In this document: positions 1-10,314 of the stretch, one piece after another
Numbering within the stretch: position 1 is the first letter of the stretch
How the letters are laid out: every line of letters starts with the position of its first letter
NCBI GenBank assembly: GCA_963966185.1
Contig: CAWZYM010000114.1
Span: 1,168,501-1,232,500, forward strand
Length of the DNA: 64,000 nucleotides
Reading direction: 5' to 3'
Source: Rhabditoides inermis
Taxonomy: Eukaryota; Nematoda; Chromadorea; Rhabditida; Rhabditidae
Notes under the pieces: generated by a model
Database searches by the model: none
Seen by the model: only the letters and a program-made list of their open reading frames with translations
Told to the model about the DNA's origin: nothing
Translations under genes and position numbers: made by a program

Positions 1-1190
1 CCCTATCTCTTTCTCTATCTCTCTTTGTGGGTAGCGTAAGAGGTAGTATTACACACTGGTTGGATTGTTTCTTGAGCGGGGCCACTAACTCTCCTTCCAC
101 CCGTATGGTGGTTGTTGCTAGAAGCTGTGGTCTCTTGAGATTGGTTGTGGTGTTTCTTGAGTGGTCCACTAACTCTCCTTCCACCCTTATGGTTGTTGTT
201 GCTAGAAGCTGTGGTCTCTTGAGATTGGTTGTGGTGTTTCTTGAGCGGAGCCACTAACTCTCCTTCCACCCTTATGGTGGTTGTTGCTAGAAGCTGTGGT
301 CTCTTGAGATTGGTTGTGGTGTTTCTTGAGCGGGGCCACTATCTCTCCTTCCACCCTTATGGTGGTTGTTGCTAGAAGCTGTGGTCTCTTGACATTGGTT
401 GTGGTGTTTCTTGAGCGGGGCCACTAACTCTCCTTCCACCCTTATGGTGGTTGTTGCTAGAAGCTGTGGTCTCACGAGATTGGTTGTGGTGTTTCTTGAG
501 CGGGGCCACTAACTCTCCATCCACCCTTATGGTGGTTGTTGCTAGAAGCTGTGGTCTCATGAGATTGGTTGTGGTGTTTCTTGAGCTGGGCCACTAATTC
601 TCCTTCCACCCTTATGGTGGTTGTTGCTAGAAGCTGTGGTCTCTTGAGATCGGTTGTGGTGTTTCTTGAGCGGGGCCACTAATTCTCCATCCACCCTTAT
701 GGTGGTTGTTGCTAGAAGCTGTGGTCTCACGAGATTGGTTGTGGTGTTTCTTGAGCGGGGCCACCAATTCTCCATCCACCCTTATGGTGGTTGTTGCTAG
801 AAGCTGTGGTCTCATGAGATTGGTTGTGGTGTTTCTTGAGCGGGGCCACTAATTCTCCTTCCACCCTTATGGTGGTTGTTGCTAGAAGCTGTGGTCTCAT
901 GAGATTGGTTGTGGTGTTTCTTGAGTGGGGTATTATCATCATCATCATCATCATCATCATCATCTTTCCCCCCCTCTCTCTCCCTCTTCTTCCTCCCTCC
1001 CTCTCCTTTCTCCCTCCTCTATCCCCATTTCCCTCTCCCTTCATTCAAAGTTTAATACAGGTTTATAATCAACGACAACCACATTTCACCAAGTCTCTTG
1101 ATCTGCTGAGTTGAAGACGGAATGGACGGCGCTGAACTTCAATAACAGAACGGCAGGGAAGGACTTCGGGCAGATATGGATGAAGGGTAC
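1..1190 (+). repeat. Satellite A block 1 (left-truncated by window; 10 units, ATC10)
   Basis: The window opens inside the pyrimidine-rich leader. Ten 85-bp-type units follow. The first has CCGTATGG in place of CCTTATGG, and the second is shortened around GAGTGGTCCACT. (ATC)10 lies at 935-964, entered through TATT rather than the TATC of other blocks. A polypyrimidine tract and the linker complete the block. Its last six units carry the same order of variants as the other long blocks. Confidence 0.93.
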
Positions 1191-2096
1191 CTGTGTGTCT
1201 GTCTCCCTCCCTCTATCTCGCCTTATCTCTTTCTCTATCTTTCTTTGTGGGTAGCGTAAGAGGTAGTATTACACACTGGTTGGATTGTTTCTTGAGCGGG
1301 GCCACTAACTCTCCTTCCACCCTTATGGTGGTTGTTGCTAGAAGCTGTGGTCTCTTGAGATTGGTTGTGGTGTTTCATGAGCGGGGCCACTAACTCTCCT
1401 TCCACCCTTATGATGGTTGTTGCTAGAAGCTGTGGTCTCTTGAGATTGGTTGTGGTGTTTCTTGAGCGGGGCCACTATCTCTCCTTCCACCCTTATGGTG
1501 GTTGTTGCTAGAAGCTGTGGTCTCTTGACATTGGTTGTGGTGTTTCTTGAGCGGGGCCACTAACTCTCCTTCCACCCTTATGGTGGTTGTTGCTAGAAGC
1601 TGTGGTCTCACGAGATTGGTTGTGGTGTTTCTTGAGCGGGGCCACTAACTCTCCATCCACCCTTATGGTGGTTGTTGCTAGAAGCTGTGGTCTCATGAGA
1701 TTGGTTGTGGTGTTTCTTGAGCGGGGCCACTAATTCTCCTTCCACCCTTATGGTGGTTGTTGCTAGAAGCTGTGGTCTCTTGAGATTGGTTGTGGTGTTT
1801 CTTGAGCGGGGCCACTATTTCTCCATCCACCCTTATGGTGGTTGTTGCTAGAAGCTGTGGTCTCACGAGATTGGTTGTGATGTTTCTTGAGCGGGGCCAC
1901 TAATTCTTCATCCACCCTTATGGTGGTTGTTGCTAGAAGCTGTGGTCTCATGAGATTGGTTGTGGTGTTTCTTGAGCGGGGCCACTAATTCTCCTTCCAC
2001 CCTTATGGTGGTTGTTGCTAGAAGCTGTGGTCTCATGAGATTGGTTGTGGTGTTTCTTGAGTGGGGTATCATCATCATCATCATCATCATCATCAT

Positions 2097-2175
2097 CTTT
2101 CCCCCCCTCTCTCTCCCTCTTCTTCCTCCCTCCCTCTCCTTTCTCCCTCCTCTCTCCCCATTTCCCTCTCCCTTC
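2097..2175 (+). repeat. Representative polypyrimidine tract of satellite A
   Basis: Positions 2097-2159 are 63 consecutive pyrimidines. A single A at 2160 is followed by 15 more pyrimidines up to 2175. The tract mixes a C-run, CT dinucleotides and CCTCCC motifs, and the complementary strand is G/A only. Every block has a version just after (ATC)n; block 12 is the reduced exception. Such tracts are known to be able to form triplex (H-DNA) or i-motif/G-rich structures, but nothing here shows that it happens. Confidence 0.9.
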
Positions 2176-2323
2176 ATTCAAAGTTTAATACAGGTTTATA
2201 ATCAACGACAACCACATTTCACCAAGTCTCTTGATCTGCTGAGTTGAAGACGGAATGGACGGCGCTGAACTTCAATAACAGAACGGCAGGGAAGGACTTC
2301 GGGCAGATATGGATGAAGGGTAC
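2176..2323 (+). repeat. Representative 148-bp linker of satellite A
   Basis: The linker from ATTCAAAGTTTAATACAGG to GAAGGGTAC has no internal tandem structure and occurs once per block. It is the nearest thing to ordinary-complexity sequence in Region A. Only short open frames cross it (for example near 8308 and 10235 on the plus strand), and these run into the pyrimidine leader and 85-bp units. I do not recognise it. It may be the remains of the element from which the block was built. Confidence 0.85.
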
Positions 2324-3200
2324 CTGTGTGTCTGTCTCCCTCCCTCTATCTCGCCTTATCTCTTTCTCTATCTTTCTTTGTGGGTAGCGTAAGAGGTAGT
2401 ATTACACACTGGTTGGATTGTTTCTTGAGCGGGGCCACTAACTCTCCTTCCACCCTTATGGTGGTTGTTGCTAGAAGCTGTGGTCTCTTGAGATTGGTTG
2501 TGGTGTTTCATGAGCGGGGCCACTAACTCTCCTTCCACCCTTATGATGGTTGTTGCTAGAAGCTGTGGTCTCTTGAGATTGGTTGTGGTGTTTCTTGAGC
2601 GGGGCCACTAACTCTCCTTCCACCCTTATGGTGGTTGTTGCTAGAAGCTGTGGTCTCATGAGATTGGTTGTGGTGTTTCTTGAGCGGGGCCACTAACTCT
2701 CCTTCCACCCTTATGGTGGTTGTTGCTAGAAGCTGTGGTCTCACGAGATTGGTTGTGGTGTTTCTTGAGCGGGGCCACTAACTCTCCATCCACCCTTATG
2801 GTGGTTGTTGCTAGAAGCTGTGGTCTCATGAGATTGGTTGTGGTGTTTCTTGAGCGGGGCCACTAATTCTCCTTCCACCCTTATGGTGGTTGTTGCTAGA
2901 AGCTGTGGTCTCTTGAGATTGGTTGTGGTGTTTCTTGAGCGGGGCCACTAATTCTCCATCCACCCTTATGGTGGTTGTTGCTAGAAGCTGTGGTCTCACG
3001 AGATTGGTTGTGGTGTTTCTTGAGCGGGGCCACTAATTCTCCATCCACCCTTATGGTGGTTGTTGCTAGAAGCTGTGGTCTCATGAGATTGGTTGTGGTG
3101 TTTCTTGAGCGGGGCCACTAATTCTCCTTCCACCCTTATGGTGGTTGTTGCTAGAAGCTGTGGTCTCATGAGATTGGTTGTGGTGTTTCTTGAGTGGGGT

Positions 3201-3236
<36 letters not shown>

Positions 3237-3463
3237 TTTCCCCCCCCTCTCTCTCCCTCTTCTTCCTCCCTCCCTCTCCTTTCTCCCTCCTCTCTCCCCA
3301 TTTCCCTCTCCCTTCATTAAAAGTTTAATACAGGTTTATAATCAACGACAACCACATTTCACCAAGTCTCTTGATCTGCTGAGTTGAAGACGGAATGGAC
3401 GGCGCTGAACTTCAATAACAGAACGGCAGGGAAGGACTTCGGGCAGATATGGATGAAGGGTAC
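2324..3463 (+). repeat. Satellite A block 3 (9 units, ATC12)
   Basis: This 1140-bp long block has nine units and (ATC)12 at 3201-3236. Its linker reads CATTAAAAGTTT where most blocks have CATTCAAAGTTT. The only other block with that variant is block 8, which supports the copy relationship between blocks 3-4-5 and 8-9-10. Confidence 0.94.
2581..2665 (+). repeat. Representative 85-bp minisatellite monomer of satellite A
   Basis: The unit runs from GGTTGTGGTG to CTTGAGATT, and spacing between successive copies is 85 bp almost throughout. It contains a short inverted repeat, CCACC-cttat-GGTGG, and a second dyad, TCTC-NN-GAGA, whose central two bases vary between units (TT, AT or AC). Other diagnostic positions are AACTCTCC versus AATTCTCC and CTTCC versus CATCC. 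Because 85 is not a multiple of three, no reading frame is kept from one unit to the next. Rare length variants are 84 bp (second unit of block 1, third unit of block 8) and 91 bp (first unit of blocks 5, 10 and 12). Confidence 0.95.
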
Positions 3464-4073
3464 CTGTGTGTCTGTCTCCCTCTCTCTATCTCGCCTTATC
3501 TCTTTCTCTATCTTTCTTTGTGGGTAGCGTAAGAGGTAGTATTACACACTGGTTGGATTGTTTCTTGAGCGGGGCCACTAACTCTCCTTCCACCCTTATG
3601 GTGGTTGTTGCTAGAAGCTGTGGTCTCTTGAGATTGGTTGTGGTGTTTCATGAGCGGGGCCACTAACTCTCCTTCCACCCTTATGATGGTTGTTGCTAGA
3701 AGCTGTGGTCTCTTGAGATTGGTTGTGGTGTTTCTTGAGCGGGGCCACTAACTCTCCTTCCACCCTTATGGTGGTTGTTGCTAGAAGCTGTGGTCTCATG
3801 AGATTGGTTGTGGTGTTTCTTGAGTGGGGTATCATCATCATCTCCCCCCCCCCTCTCTCTCTCTCCCTCTCCTTCCTCCCTCCCTCTCCTTCCTCCCTCC
3901 TCTATCCCCATATCCCTCTCCCTCCATTCAAAGTTTAATACAGGTTTATAATCAACGACAACCACATTTCACCAAGTCTCTTGATCTGCTGAGTTGAAGA
4001 CGGAATGGACGGCGCTGAACTTCAATAACAGAACGGTAGGAAAGGACTTCGGGCAGATATGGATGAAGGGTAC
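3464..4073 (+). repeat. Satellite A block 4 (short type; 3 units, ATC4)
   Basis: This 610-bp short block has three 85-bp units, then (ATC)4 at 3831-3842 running straight into a C-rich pyrimidine tract. The tract has its own variant sequence (CCATATCCCTC instead of CCATTTCCCTC). The leader reads CTCCCTCTCTC, shared only with block 9. The linker reads ACGGTAGGAAAGG, shared with block 9 and, with one change, with block 11. Confidence 0.94.
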
Positions 4074-5042
4074 CTGTGTGTCTGTCTCCCTCCCTCTCTC
4101 TCGCCTTATCTCTTTCTCTATCTTTTTTTTGTGGGTAGCGTAAGAGGTAGCAGTACACACTGGTTGGATTGTTTCTTGAGCGGGGCCACTAACTCTCCTT
4201 CCACCCTTATGGTGGTTGTTGGTAGAAGCTGTGGTCTCTTGAGATTGGTTTTCGTTGTGGTGTTTCTTGAGCGGGGCCACTAACTCTCCTTCCACCCTTA
4301 TGGTGGTTGTTGCTAGAAGCTGTGGTCTCTTGAGATTGGTTGTGGTGTTTGTTGAGCGGGGCCACTAACTCTCCTTCCACCCTTATGGTGGTTGTTGCTA
4401 GAAGCTGTGGTCTCATGAGATTGGTTGTGGTGTTTCTTGAGCGGGGCCACTAACTCTCCTTCCACCCTTATGGTGGTTGTTGCTAGAAGCTGTGGTCTCT
4501 TGACATTGGTTGTGGTGTTTCTTGAGCGGGGCCACTAACTCTCCTTCCACCCTTATGGTGGTTGTTGCTAGAAGCTGTGGTCTCACGAGATTGGTTGTGG
4601 TGTTTCTTGAGCGGGGCCACTAACTCTCCATCCACCCTTATGGTGGTTGTTGCTAGAAGCTGTGGTCTCATGAGATTGGTTGTGGTGTTTCTTGAGCGGG
4701 GCCACTAATTCTCCTTCCACCCTTATGGTGGTTGTTGCTAGAAGCTGTGGTCTCTTGAGATTGGTTGTGGTGTTTCTTGAGCGGGGCCACTAATTCTCCA
4801 TCCACCCTTATGGTGGTTGTTGCTAGAAGCTGTGGTCTCACGAGATTGGTTGTGGTGTTTCTTGAGCGGGGCCACTAATTCTCCATCCACCCTTATGGTG
4901 GTTGTTGCTAGAAGCTGTGGTCTCATGAGATTGGTTGTGGTGTTTCTTGAGCGGGGCCACTAATTCTCCTTCCACCCTTATGGTGGTTGTTGCTAGAAGC
5001 TGTGGTCTCATGAGATTGGTTGTGATGTTTCTTGAGTGGGGT

Positions 5043-5084
<42 letters not shown>

Positions 5085-5315
5085 TTTCCCCCCCCCCCCT
5101 CTCTCTCCCTCTTCTTCCTCCCTCCCTCTCCTTTCTCCCTCCTCTATCCCCATTTCCCTCTCCCTTCATTCAAAGTTTAATACAGGTTTATAATCGACGA
5201 CAACCACATTTCACCAAGTCTCTTGATCTGCTGAGTTGAAGACGGAATGGACGGCGCTGAACTTCAATAACAGAACGGCAGGGAAGGACTTCGGGCAGAT
5301 ATGGATAAAGGGTAC
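4074..5315 (+). repeat. Satellite A block 5 (10 units, first unit 91 bp, ATC14)
   Basis: At 1242 bp this is the longest block. It opens with a longer T-run before GTGGGTAG and GGTAGCAGTACAC in the head. Its first unit carries a 6-bp insertion near 4250, apparently a local duplication of TTGGTT with a change. Nine ordinary units follow, then (ATC)14 at 5043-5084. The last unit reads GTTGTGATG, and the linker has ATGGATAAAGGG. Blocks 10 and 6 share these terminal markers. Confidence 0.94.
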
Positions 5316-5597
5316 CTGTGTGTCTGTCTCCCTCCCTCTATCTCGCCTTATCTCTTTCTCTATCTTTCTTTGTGGGTAGCGTAAGAGGTAGTATTACACA
5401 CTGGTTGGATTGTTTCTTGAGCGGGGCCACTAACTCTCCTTCCACCCTTATGGTGGTTGTTGCTAGAAGCTGTGGTCTCATGAGATTGGTTGTGGTGTTT
5501 CTTGAGCGGGGCCACTAATTCTCCTTCCACCCTTATGGTGGTTGTTGCTAGAAGCTGTGGTCTCATGAGATTGGTTGTGATGTTTCTTGAGTGGGGT

Positions 5598-5642
<45 letters not shown>

Positions 5643-5871
5643 TTTCCCCCCCCCCTCTCTCTCCCTCTTCTTCCTCCCTCCCTCTCCTTTCTCCCTCCTC
5701 TATCCCCATTTCCCTCTCCCTTCATTCAAAGTTTAATACAGGTTTATAATCGACGACAACCACATTTCACCAAGTCTCTTGATCTGCTGAGTTGAAGACG
5801 GAATGGACGGCGCTGAACTTCAATAACAGAACGGCAGGGAAGGACTTCGGGCAGATATGGATAAAGGGTAC
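5316..5871 (+). repeat. Satellite A block 6 (minimal; 2 units, ATC15)
   Basis: At 556 bp this is the shortest block. Only two 85-bp units remain, then (ATC)15 at 5598-5642. The GTTGTGATG final unit, the AATCGACGACAAC linker variant and ATGGATAAAGGG are shared with block 5 immediately upstream. I infer that block 6 is a duplicate of block 5-type sequence that lost most of its internal units. Confidence 0.93.
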
Positions 5872-6650
5872 CTGTGTGTCTGTCTCCCTCCCTCTATCTC
5901 GCCTTATCTCTTTCTCTATCTTTCTTTGTGGGTAGCGTAAGAGGTAGTATTACACACTGGTTGGATTGTTTCTTGAGCGGGGCCACTAACTCTCCTTCCA
6001 CCCTTATGGTGGTTGTTGCTAGAAGCTGTGGTCTCTTGAGATTGGTTGTGGTGTTTCATGAGCGGGGCCACTAACTCTCCTTCCACCCTTATGATGGTTG
6101 TTGCTAGAAGCTGTGGTCTCTTGAGATTGGTTGTGGTGTTTCATGAGCGGGGCCACTAACTCTCCTTCCACCCTTATGGTGGTTGTTGCTAGAAGCTGTG
6201 GTCTCTTGAGATTGGTTGTGGTGTTTCATGAGCGGGGCCACTAACTCTCCTTCCACCCTTATGGTGATTGTTGCTAGAAGTTGTGGTCTCTTGAGATTGT
6301 TTGTGGTGTTTTTTGAGCGGGTCCACTAATTCTCCTTCCACCCTTATGGTGGTTGTTGCTAGAAGCTGTGGTCTCATGAGATTGGTTGTGGTGTTTCTTG
6401 AGTGGGGTATCATCATCATCTCCCCCCCCCTCTCTCTCTCTCCCTCTCCTTCCTCCCTCCCTCTCCTTCCTCCCTCCTCTATCCCCATATCCCTCTCCCT
6501 CCATTCAAAGTTTAATACAGGTTTATAATTAACGACAACCACATTTCACCAAGTCTCTTGATCTGCTGAGTTGAAGACGGAATGGACGGCGCTGAACTTC
6601 AATAACAGAACGGCAGGGAAGGACTTCGGGCAGATATGGATGAAGGGTAC
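5872..6650 (+). repeat. Satellite A block 7 (short-tail type; 5 units, ATC4)
   Basis: This 779-bp block has five units and (ATC)4 at 6409-6420 with the short-type pyrimidine tract. Its last unit is unusual, reading GATTGTTTGTGG and TTTTTTGAGCGGGTCC near 6297-6330. Block 11 has the same markers near 9958-9990, so blocks 7 and 11 are counterparts. Confidence 0.93.
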
Positions 6651-7782
6651 CTGTGTGTCTGTCTCCCTCCCTCTATCTCGCCTTATCTCTTTCTCTATCT
6701 TTCTTTGTGGGTAGCGTAAGAGGTAGTATTACACACTGGTTGGATTGTTTCTTGAGCGGGGCCACTAACTCTCCTTCCACCCTTATGGTGGTTGTTGCTA
6801 GAAGCTGTGGTCTCTTGAGATTGGTTGTGGTGTTTCATGAGCGGGGCCACTAACTCTCCTTCCACCCTTATGATGGTTGTTGCTAGAAGCTGTGGTCTCT
6901 TGAGATTGGTTGTGGTGTTTCTTGAGCGGGCCACTAACTCTCCTTCCACCCTTATGGTGGTTGTTGCTAGAAGCTGTGGTCTCATGAGATTGGTTGTGGT
7001 GTTTCTTGAGCGGGGCCACTAACTCTCCTTCCACCCTTATGGTGGTTGTTGCTAGAAGCTGTGGTCTCACGAGATTGGTTGTGGTGTTTCTTGAGCGGGG
7101 CCACTAACTCTCCATCCACCCTTATGGTGGTTGTTGCTAGAAGCTGTGGTCTCATGAGATTGGTTGTGGTGTTTCTTGAGCGGGGCCACTAATTCTCCTT
7201 CCACCCTTATGGTGGTTGTTGCTAGAAGCTGTGGTCTCTTGAGATTGGTTGTGGTGTTTCTTGAGCGGGGCCACTAATTCTCCATCCACCCTTATGGTGG
7301 TTGTTGCTAGAAGCTGTGGTCTCACGAGATTGGTTGTGGTGTTTCTTGAGCGGGGCCACTAATTCTCCATCCACCCTTATGGTGGTTGTTGCTAGAAGCT
7401 GTGGTCTCATGAGATTGGTTGTGGTGTTTCTTGAGCGGGGCCACTAATTCTCCTTCCACCCTTATGGTGGTTGTTGCTAGAAGCTGTGGTCTCATGAGAT
7501 TGGTTGTGGTGTTTCTTGAGTGGGGTATCATCATCATCATCATCATCATCATCATCTTTCCCCCCCTCTCTCTCCCTCTTCTTCCTCCCTCCCTCTCCTT
7601 TCTCCCTCCTCTCTCCCCATTTCCCTCTCCCTTCATTAAAAGTTTAATACAGGTTTATAATCAACGACAACCACATTTCACCAAGTCTCTTGATCTGCTG
7701 AGTTGAAGACGGAATGGACGGCGCTGAACTTCAATAACAGAACGGCAGGGAAGGACTTCGGGCAGATATGGATGAAGGGTAC
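6651..7782 (+). repeat. Satellite A block 8 (9 units, ATC10)
   Basis: This 1132-bp long block has nine units, of which the third is one base short (GAGCGGGCCACT, near 6927). (ATC)10 lies at 7527-7556. The linker carries the CATTAAAAGTTT variant shared with block 3. It begins the second copy of the block trio. Confidence 0.94.
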
Positions 7783-8387
7783 CTGTGTGTCTGTCTCCCT
7801 CTCTCTATCTCGCCTTATCTCTTTCTTTATCTTTCTTTGTGGGTAGCGTAAGAGGTAGTATTACACACTGGTTGGATTGTTTCTTGAGCGGGGCCACTAA
7901 CTCTCCTTCCACCCTTATGGTGGTTGTTGCTAGAAGCTGTGGTCTCTTGAGATTGGTTGTGGTGTTTCATGAGCGGGGCCACTAACTCTCCTTCCACCCT
8001 TATGATGGTTGTTGCTAGAAGCTGTGGTCTCTTGAGATTGGTTGTGGTGTTTCTTGAGCGGGGCCACTAACTCTCCTTCCACCCTTATGGTGGTTGTTGC
8101 TAGAAGCTGTGGTCTCATGAGATTGGTTGTGGTGTTTCTTGAGTGGGGTATCATCATCATCTCCCCCCCCCTCTCTCTCCCTCTCCTTCCTCCCTCCCTC
8201 TCCTTCCTCCCTCCTCTATCCCCATATCCCTCTCCCTCCATTCAAAGTTTAATACAGGTTTATAATCAACGACAACCACATTTCACCAAGTCTCTTGATC
8301 TGCTGAGTTGAAGACGGAATGGACGGCGCTGAACTTCAATAACAGAACGGTAGGAAAGGACTTCGGGCAGATATGGATGAAGGGTAC
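7783..8387 (+). repeat. Satellite A block 9 (short type; 3 units, ATC4)
   Basis: This 605-bp block matches block 4 in unit number, in the leader variant CTCCCTCTCTC, in (ATC)4 at 8150-8161, in the short-type pyrimidine tract and in the linker variant ACGGTAGGAAAGG. Confidence 0.94.
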
Positions 8388-9357
8388 CTGTGTGTCTGTC
8401 TCCCTCCCTCTATCTCGCCTTATCTCTTTCTCTATCTTTTTTTTTGTGGGTAGCGTAAGAGGTAGCAGTACACACTGGTTGGATTGTTTCTTGAGCGGGG
8501 CCACTAACTCTCCTTCCACCCTTATGGTGGTTGTTGCTAGAAGCTGTGGTCTCTTGAGATTGGTTTTGGTTGTGGTGTTTCTTGAGCGGGGCCACTAACT
8601 CTCCTTCCACCCTTATGGTGGTTGTTTCTAGAAGCTGTGGTCTCTTGAGATTGGTTGTGGTGTTTGTTGAGCGGGGCCACTAACTCTCCTTCCACCCTTA
8701 TGGTGGTTGTTGCTAGAAGCTGTGGTCTCATGAGATTGGTTGTGGTGTTTCTTGAGCGGGGCCACTAACTCTCCTTCCACCCTTATGGTGGTTGTTGCTA
8801 GAAGCTGTGGTCTCTTGACATTGGTTGTGGTGTTTCTTGAGCGGGGCCACTAACTCTCCTTCCACCCTTATGGTGGTTGTTGCTAGAAGCTGTGGTCTCA
8901 CGAGATTGGTTGTGGTGTTTCTTGAGCGGGGCCACTAACTCTCCATCCACCCTTATGGTGGTTGTTGCTAGAAGCTGTGGTCTCATGAGATTGGTTGTGG
9001 TGTTTCTTGAGCGGGGCCACTAATTCTCCTTCCACCCTTATGGTGGTTGTTGCTAGAAGCTGTGGTCTCTTGAGATTGGTTGTGGTGTTTCTTGAGCGGG
9101 GCCACTAATTCTCCATCCACCCTTATGGTGGTTGTTGCTAGAAGCTGTGGTCTCACGAGATTGGTTGTGGTGTTTCTTGAGCGGGGCCACTAATTCTCCA
9201 TCCACCCTTATGGTGGTTGTTGCTAGAAGCTGTGGTCTCATGAGATTGGTTGTGGTGTTTCTTGAGCGGGGCCACTAATTCTTCTTCCACCCTTATGGTG
9301 GTTGTTGCTAGAAGCTGTGGTCTCATGAGATTGGTTGTGATGTTTCTTGAGTGGGGT

Positions 9358-9393
<36 letters not shown>

Positions 9394-9620
9394 TTTCCCC
9401 CCCCTCTCTCTCCCTCTTCTTCCTCCCTCCCTCTCCTTTCTCCCTCCTCTATCCCCATTTCCCTCTCCCTTCATTCAAAGTTTAATACAGGTTTATAATC
9501 AACGACAACCACATTTCACCAAGTCTCTTGATCTGCTGAGTTGAAGACGGAATGGACGGCGCTGAACTTCAATAACAGAACGGCAGGGAAGGACTTCGGG
9601 CAGATATGGATAAAGGGTAC
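8388..9620 (+). repeat. Satellite A block 10 (10 units, first unit 91 bp, ATC12)
   Basis: This 1233-bp block is the counterpart of block 5. It has the long T-run leader, the GGTAGCAGTACAC head and the 6-bp insertion in the first unit (GGTTTTGGTTGTGG, near 8560). Ten units are followed by (ATC)12 at 9358-9393. The last unit reads TTGTGATG, and the linker has ATGGATAAAGGG. Confidence 0.94.
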
Positions 9621-10314
9621 CTGTGTGTCTGTCTCCCTCCCTCTATCTCGCCTTATCTCTTTCTCTATCTTTCTTTGTGGGTAGCGTAAGAGGTAGTATT
9701 ACACACTGGTTGGATTGTTTCTTGAGCGGGGCCACTAACTCTCCTTCCACCCTATGGTGGTTGTTGCTAGAAGCTGTGGTCTCTTGAGATTGGTTGTGGT
9801 GTTTCATGAGCGGGGCCACTAACTCTCCTTCCACCCTTATGATGGTTGTTGCTAGAAGCTGTGGTCTCTTGAGATTGGTTGTGGTGTTTCTTGAGCGGGG
9901 CCACTAACTCTCCTTCCACCCTTATGGTGGTTGTTGCTAGAAGTTGTGGTCTCTTGAGATTGTTTGTGGTGTTTTTTGAGCGGGTCCACTAATTCTCCTT
10001 CCACCCTTATGGTGGTTGTTGCTAGAAGCTGTGGTCTCATGAGATTGGTTGTGGTGTTTCTTGAGTGGGGTATCATCATCATCTCCCCCCCCCCTCTCTC
10101 TCTCTCCCTCTCCTTCCTCCCTTCCTCTCCTTCCTCCCTCCTCTATCCCCATATCCCTCTCCCTCCATTCAAAGTTTAATACAGGTTTATAATTAACGAC
10201 AACCACATTTCACCAAGTCTCTTGATCTGCTGAGTTGAAGACGGAATGGACGGCGCTGAACTTCAATAACAGAACGGTAGGAAAGAACTTCGGGCAGATA
10301 TGGATGAAGGGTAC
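9621..10314 (+). repeat. Satellite A block 11 (4 units, ATC4)
   Basis: This 694-bp block has four units, the first one base short (CCACCCTATGG near 9750). It has (ATC)4 at 10072-10083 and the block 7-type final unit. The linker reads ACGGTAGGAAAGAAC, close to blocks 4 and 9. It therefore combines markers of block 7 and of blocks 4/9. Confidence 0.93.

Larger units (their letters stand above)
1191..2323 (+). repeat. Satellite A block 2 (9 units, ATC10)
   Basis: This 1133-bp block is a standard long block. It has nine 85-bp units (CCTTATG anchors from about 1322 to 2002), with (ATC)10 at 2068-2097. An uninterrupted 63-base pyrimidine run spans 2097-2159, and the linker is 2176-2323. The second unit reads TTATGATGG, a marker shared by the second unit of blocks 3, 4, 7, 8, 9 and 11. 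Confidence 0.94.
2324..5315. repeat. Block trio 3-4-5, first copy of a ~3-kb higher-order unit
   Basis: The trio of a 9-unit, a 3-unit and a 10-unit block (2992 bp) recurs as blocks 8-9-10. Shared private markers are CATTAAAAGTTT in the first block's linker, CTCCCTCTCTC in the second block's leader, ACGGTAGGAAAGG in the second block's linker, and the 6-bp insertion in the first unit of the third block. Start-to-start distance between the two copies is 4327 bp. Confidence 0.88.
6651..9620. repeat. Block trio 8-9-10, second copy of the ~3-kb higher-order unit
   Basis: This is the second copy (2970 bp) of the trio at 2324-5315. It differs by small changes: ATC tract lengths (10/4/12 against 12/4/14), one 84-bp unit and scattered substitutions. 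Blocks 7 and 11, which share an odd final unit, follow the two copies, so the duplication probably included them. Block 6 is present only after the first copy. Confidence 0.88.

Noticed and set aside
287..475. Minus-strand 62-codon frames beginning MRPQLLATTTIR in satellite A.
   Set aside because: They repeat every 85 bp with the same sequence in a rotating frame and have no recognisable domain or start context.
727..1044. Open frames with runs of Met, Asp, His, Ser or Ile across the ATC tracts (also near 5036, 10555 and 10655).
   Set aside because: They are translations of (ATC)n in different frames, change length with the microsatellite, and run into 85-bp repeat sequence.
8308..8598. Possible small gene crossing the linker and head (96 codons).
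   Set aside because: It ends inside the 85-bp repeats and contains the pyrimidine leader, and the equivalent frame is disrupted in most other blocks.
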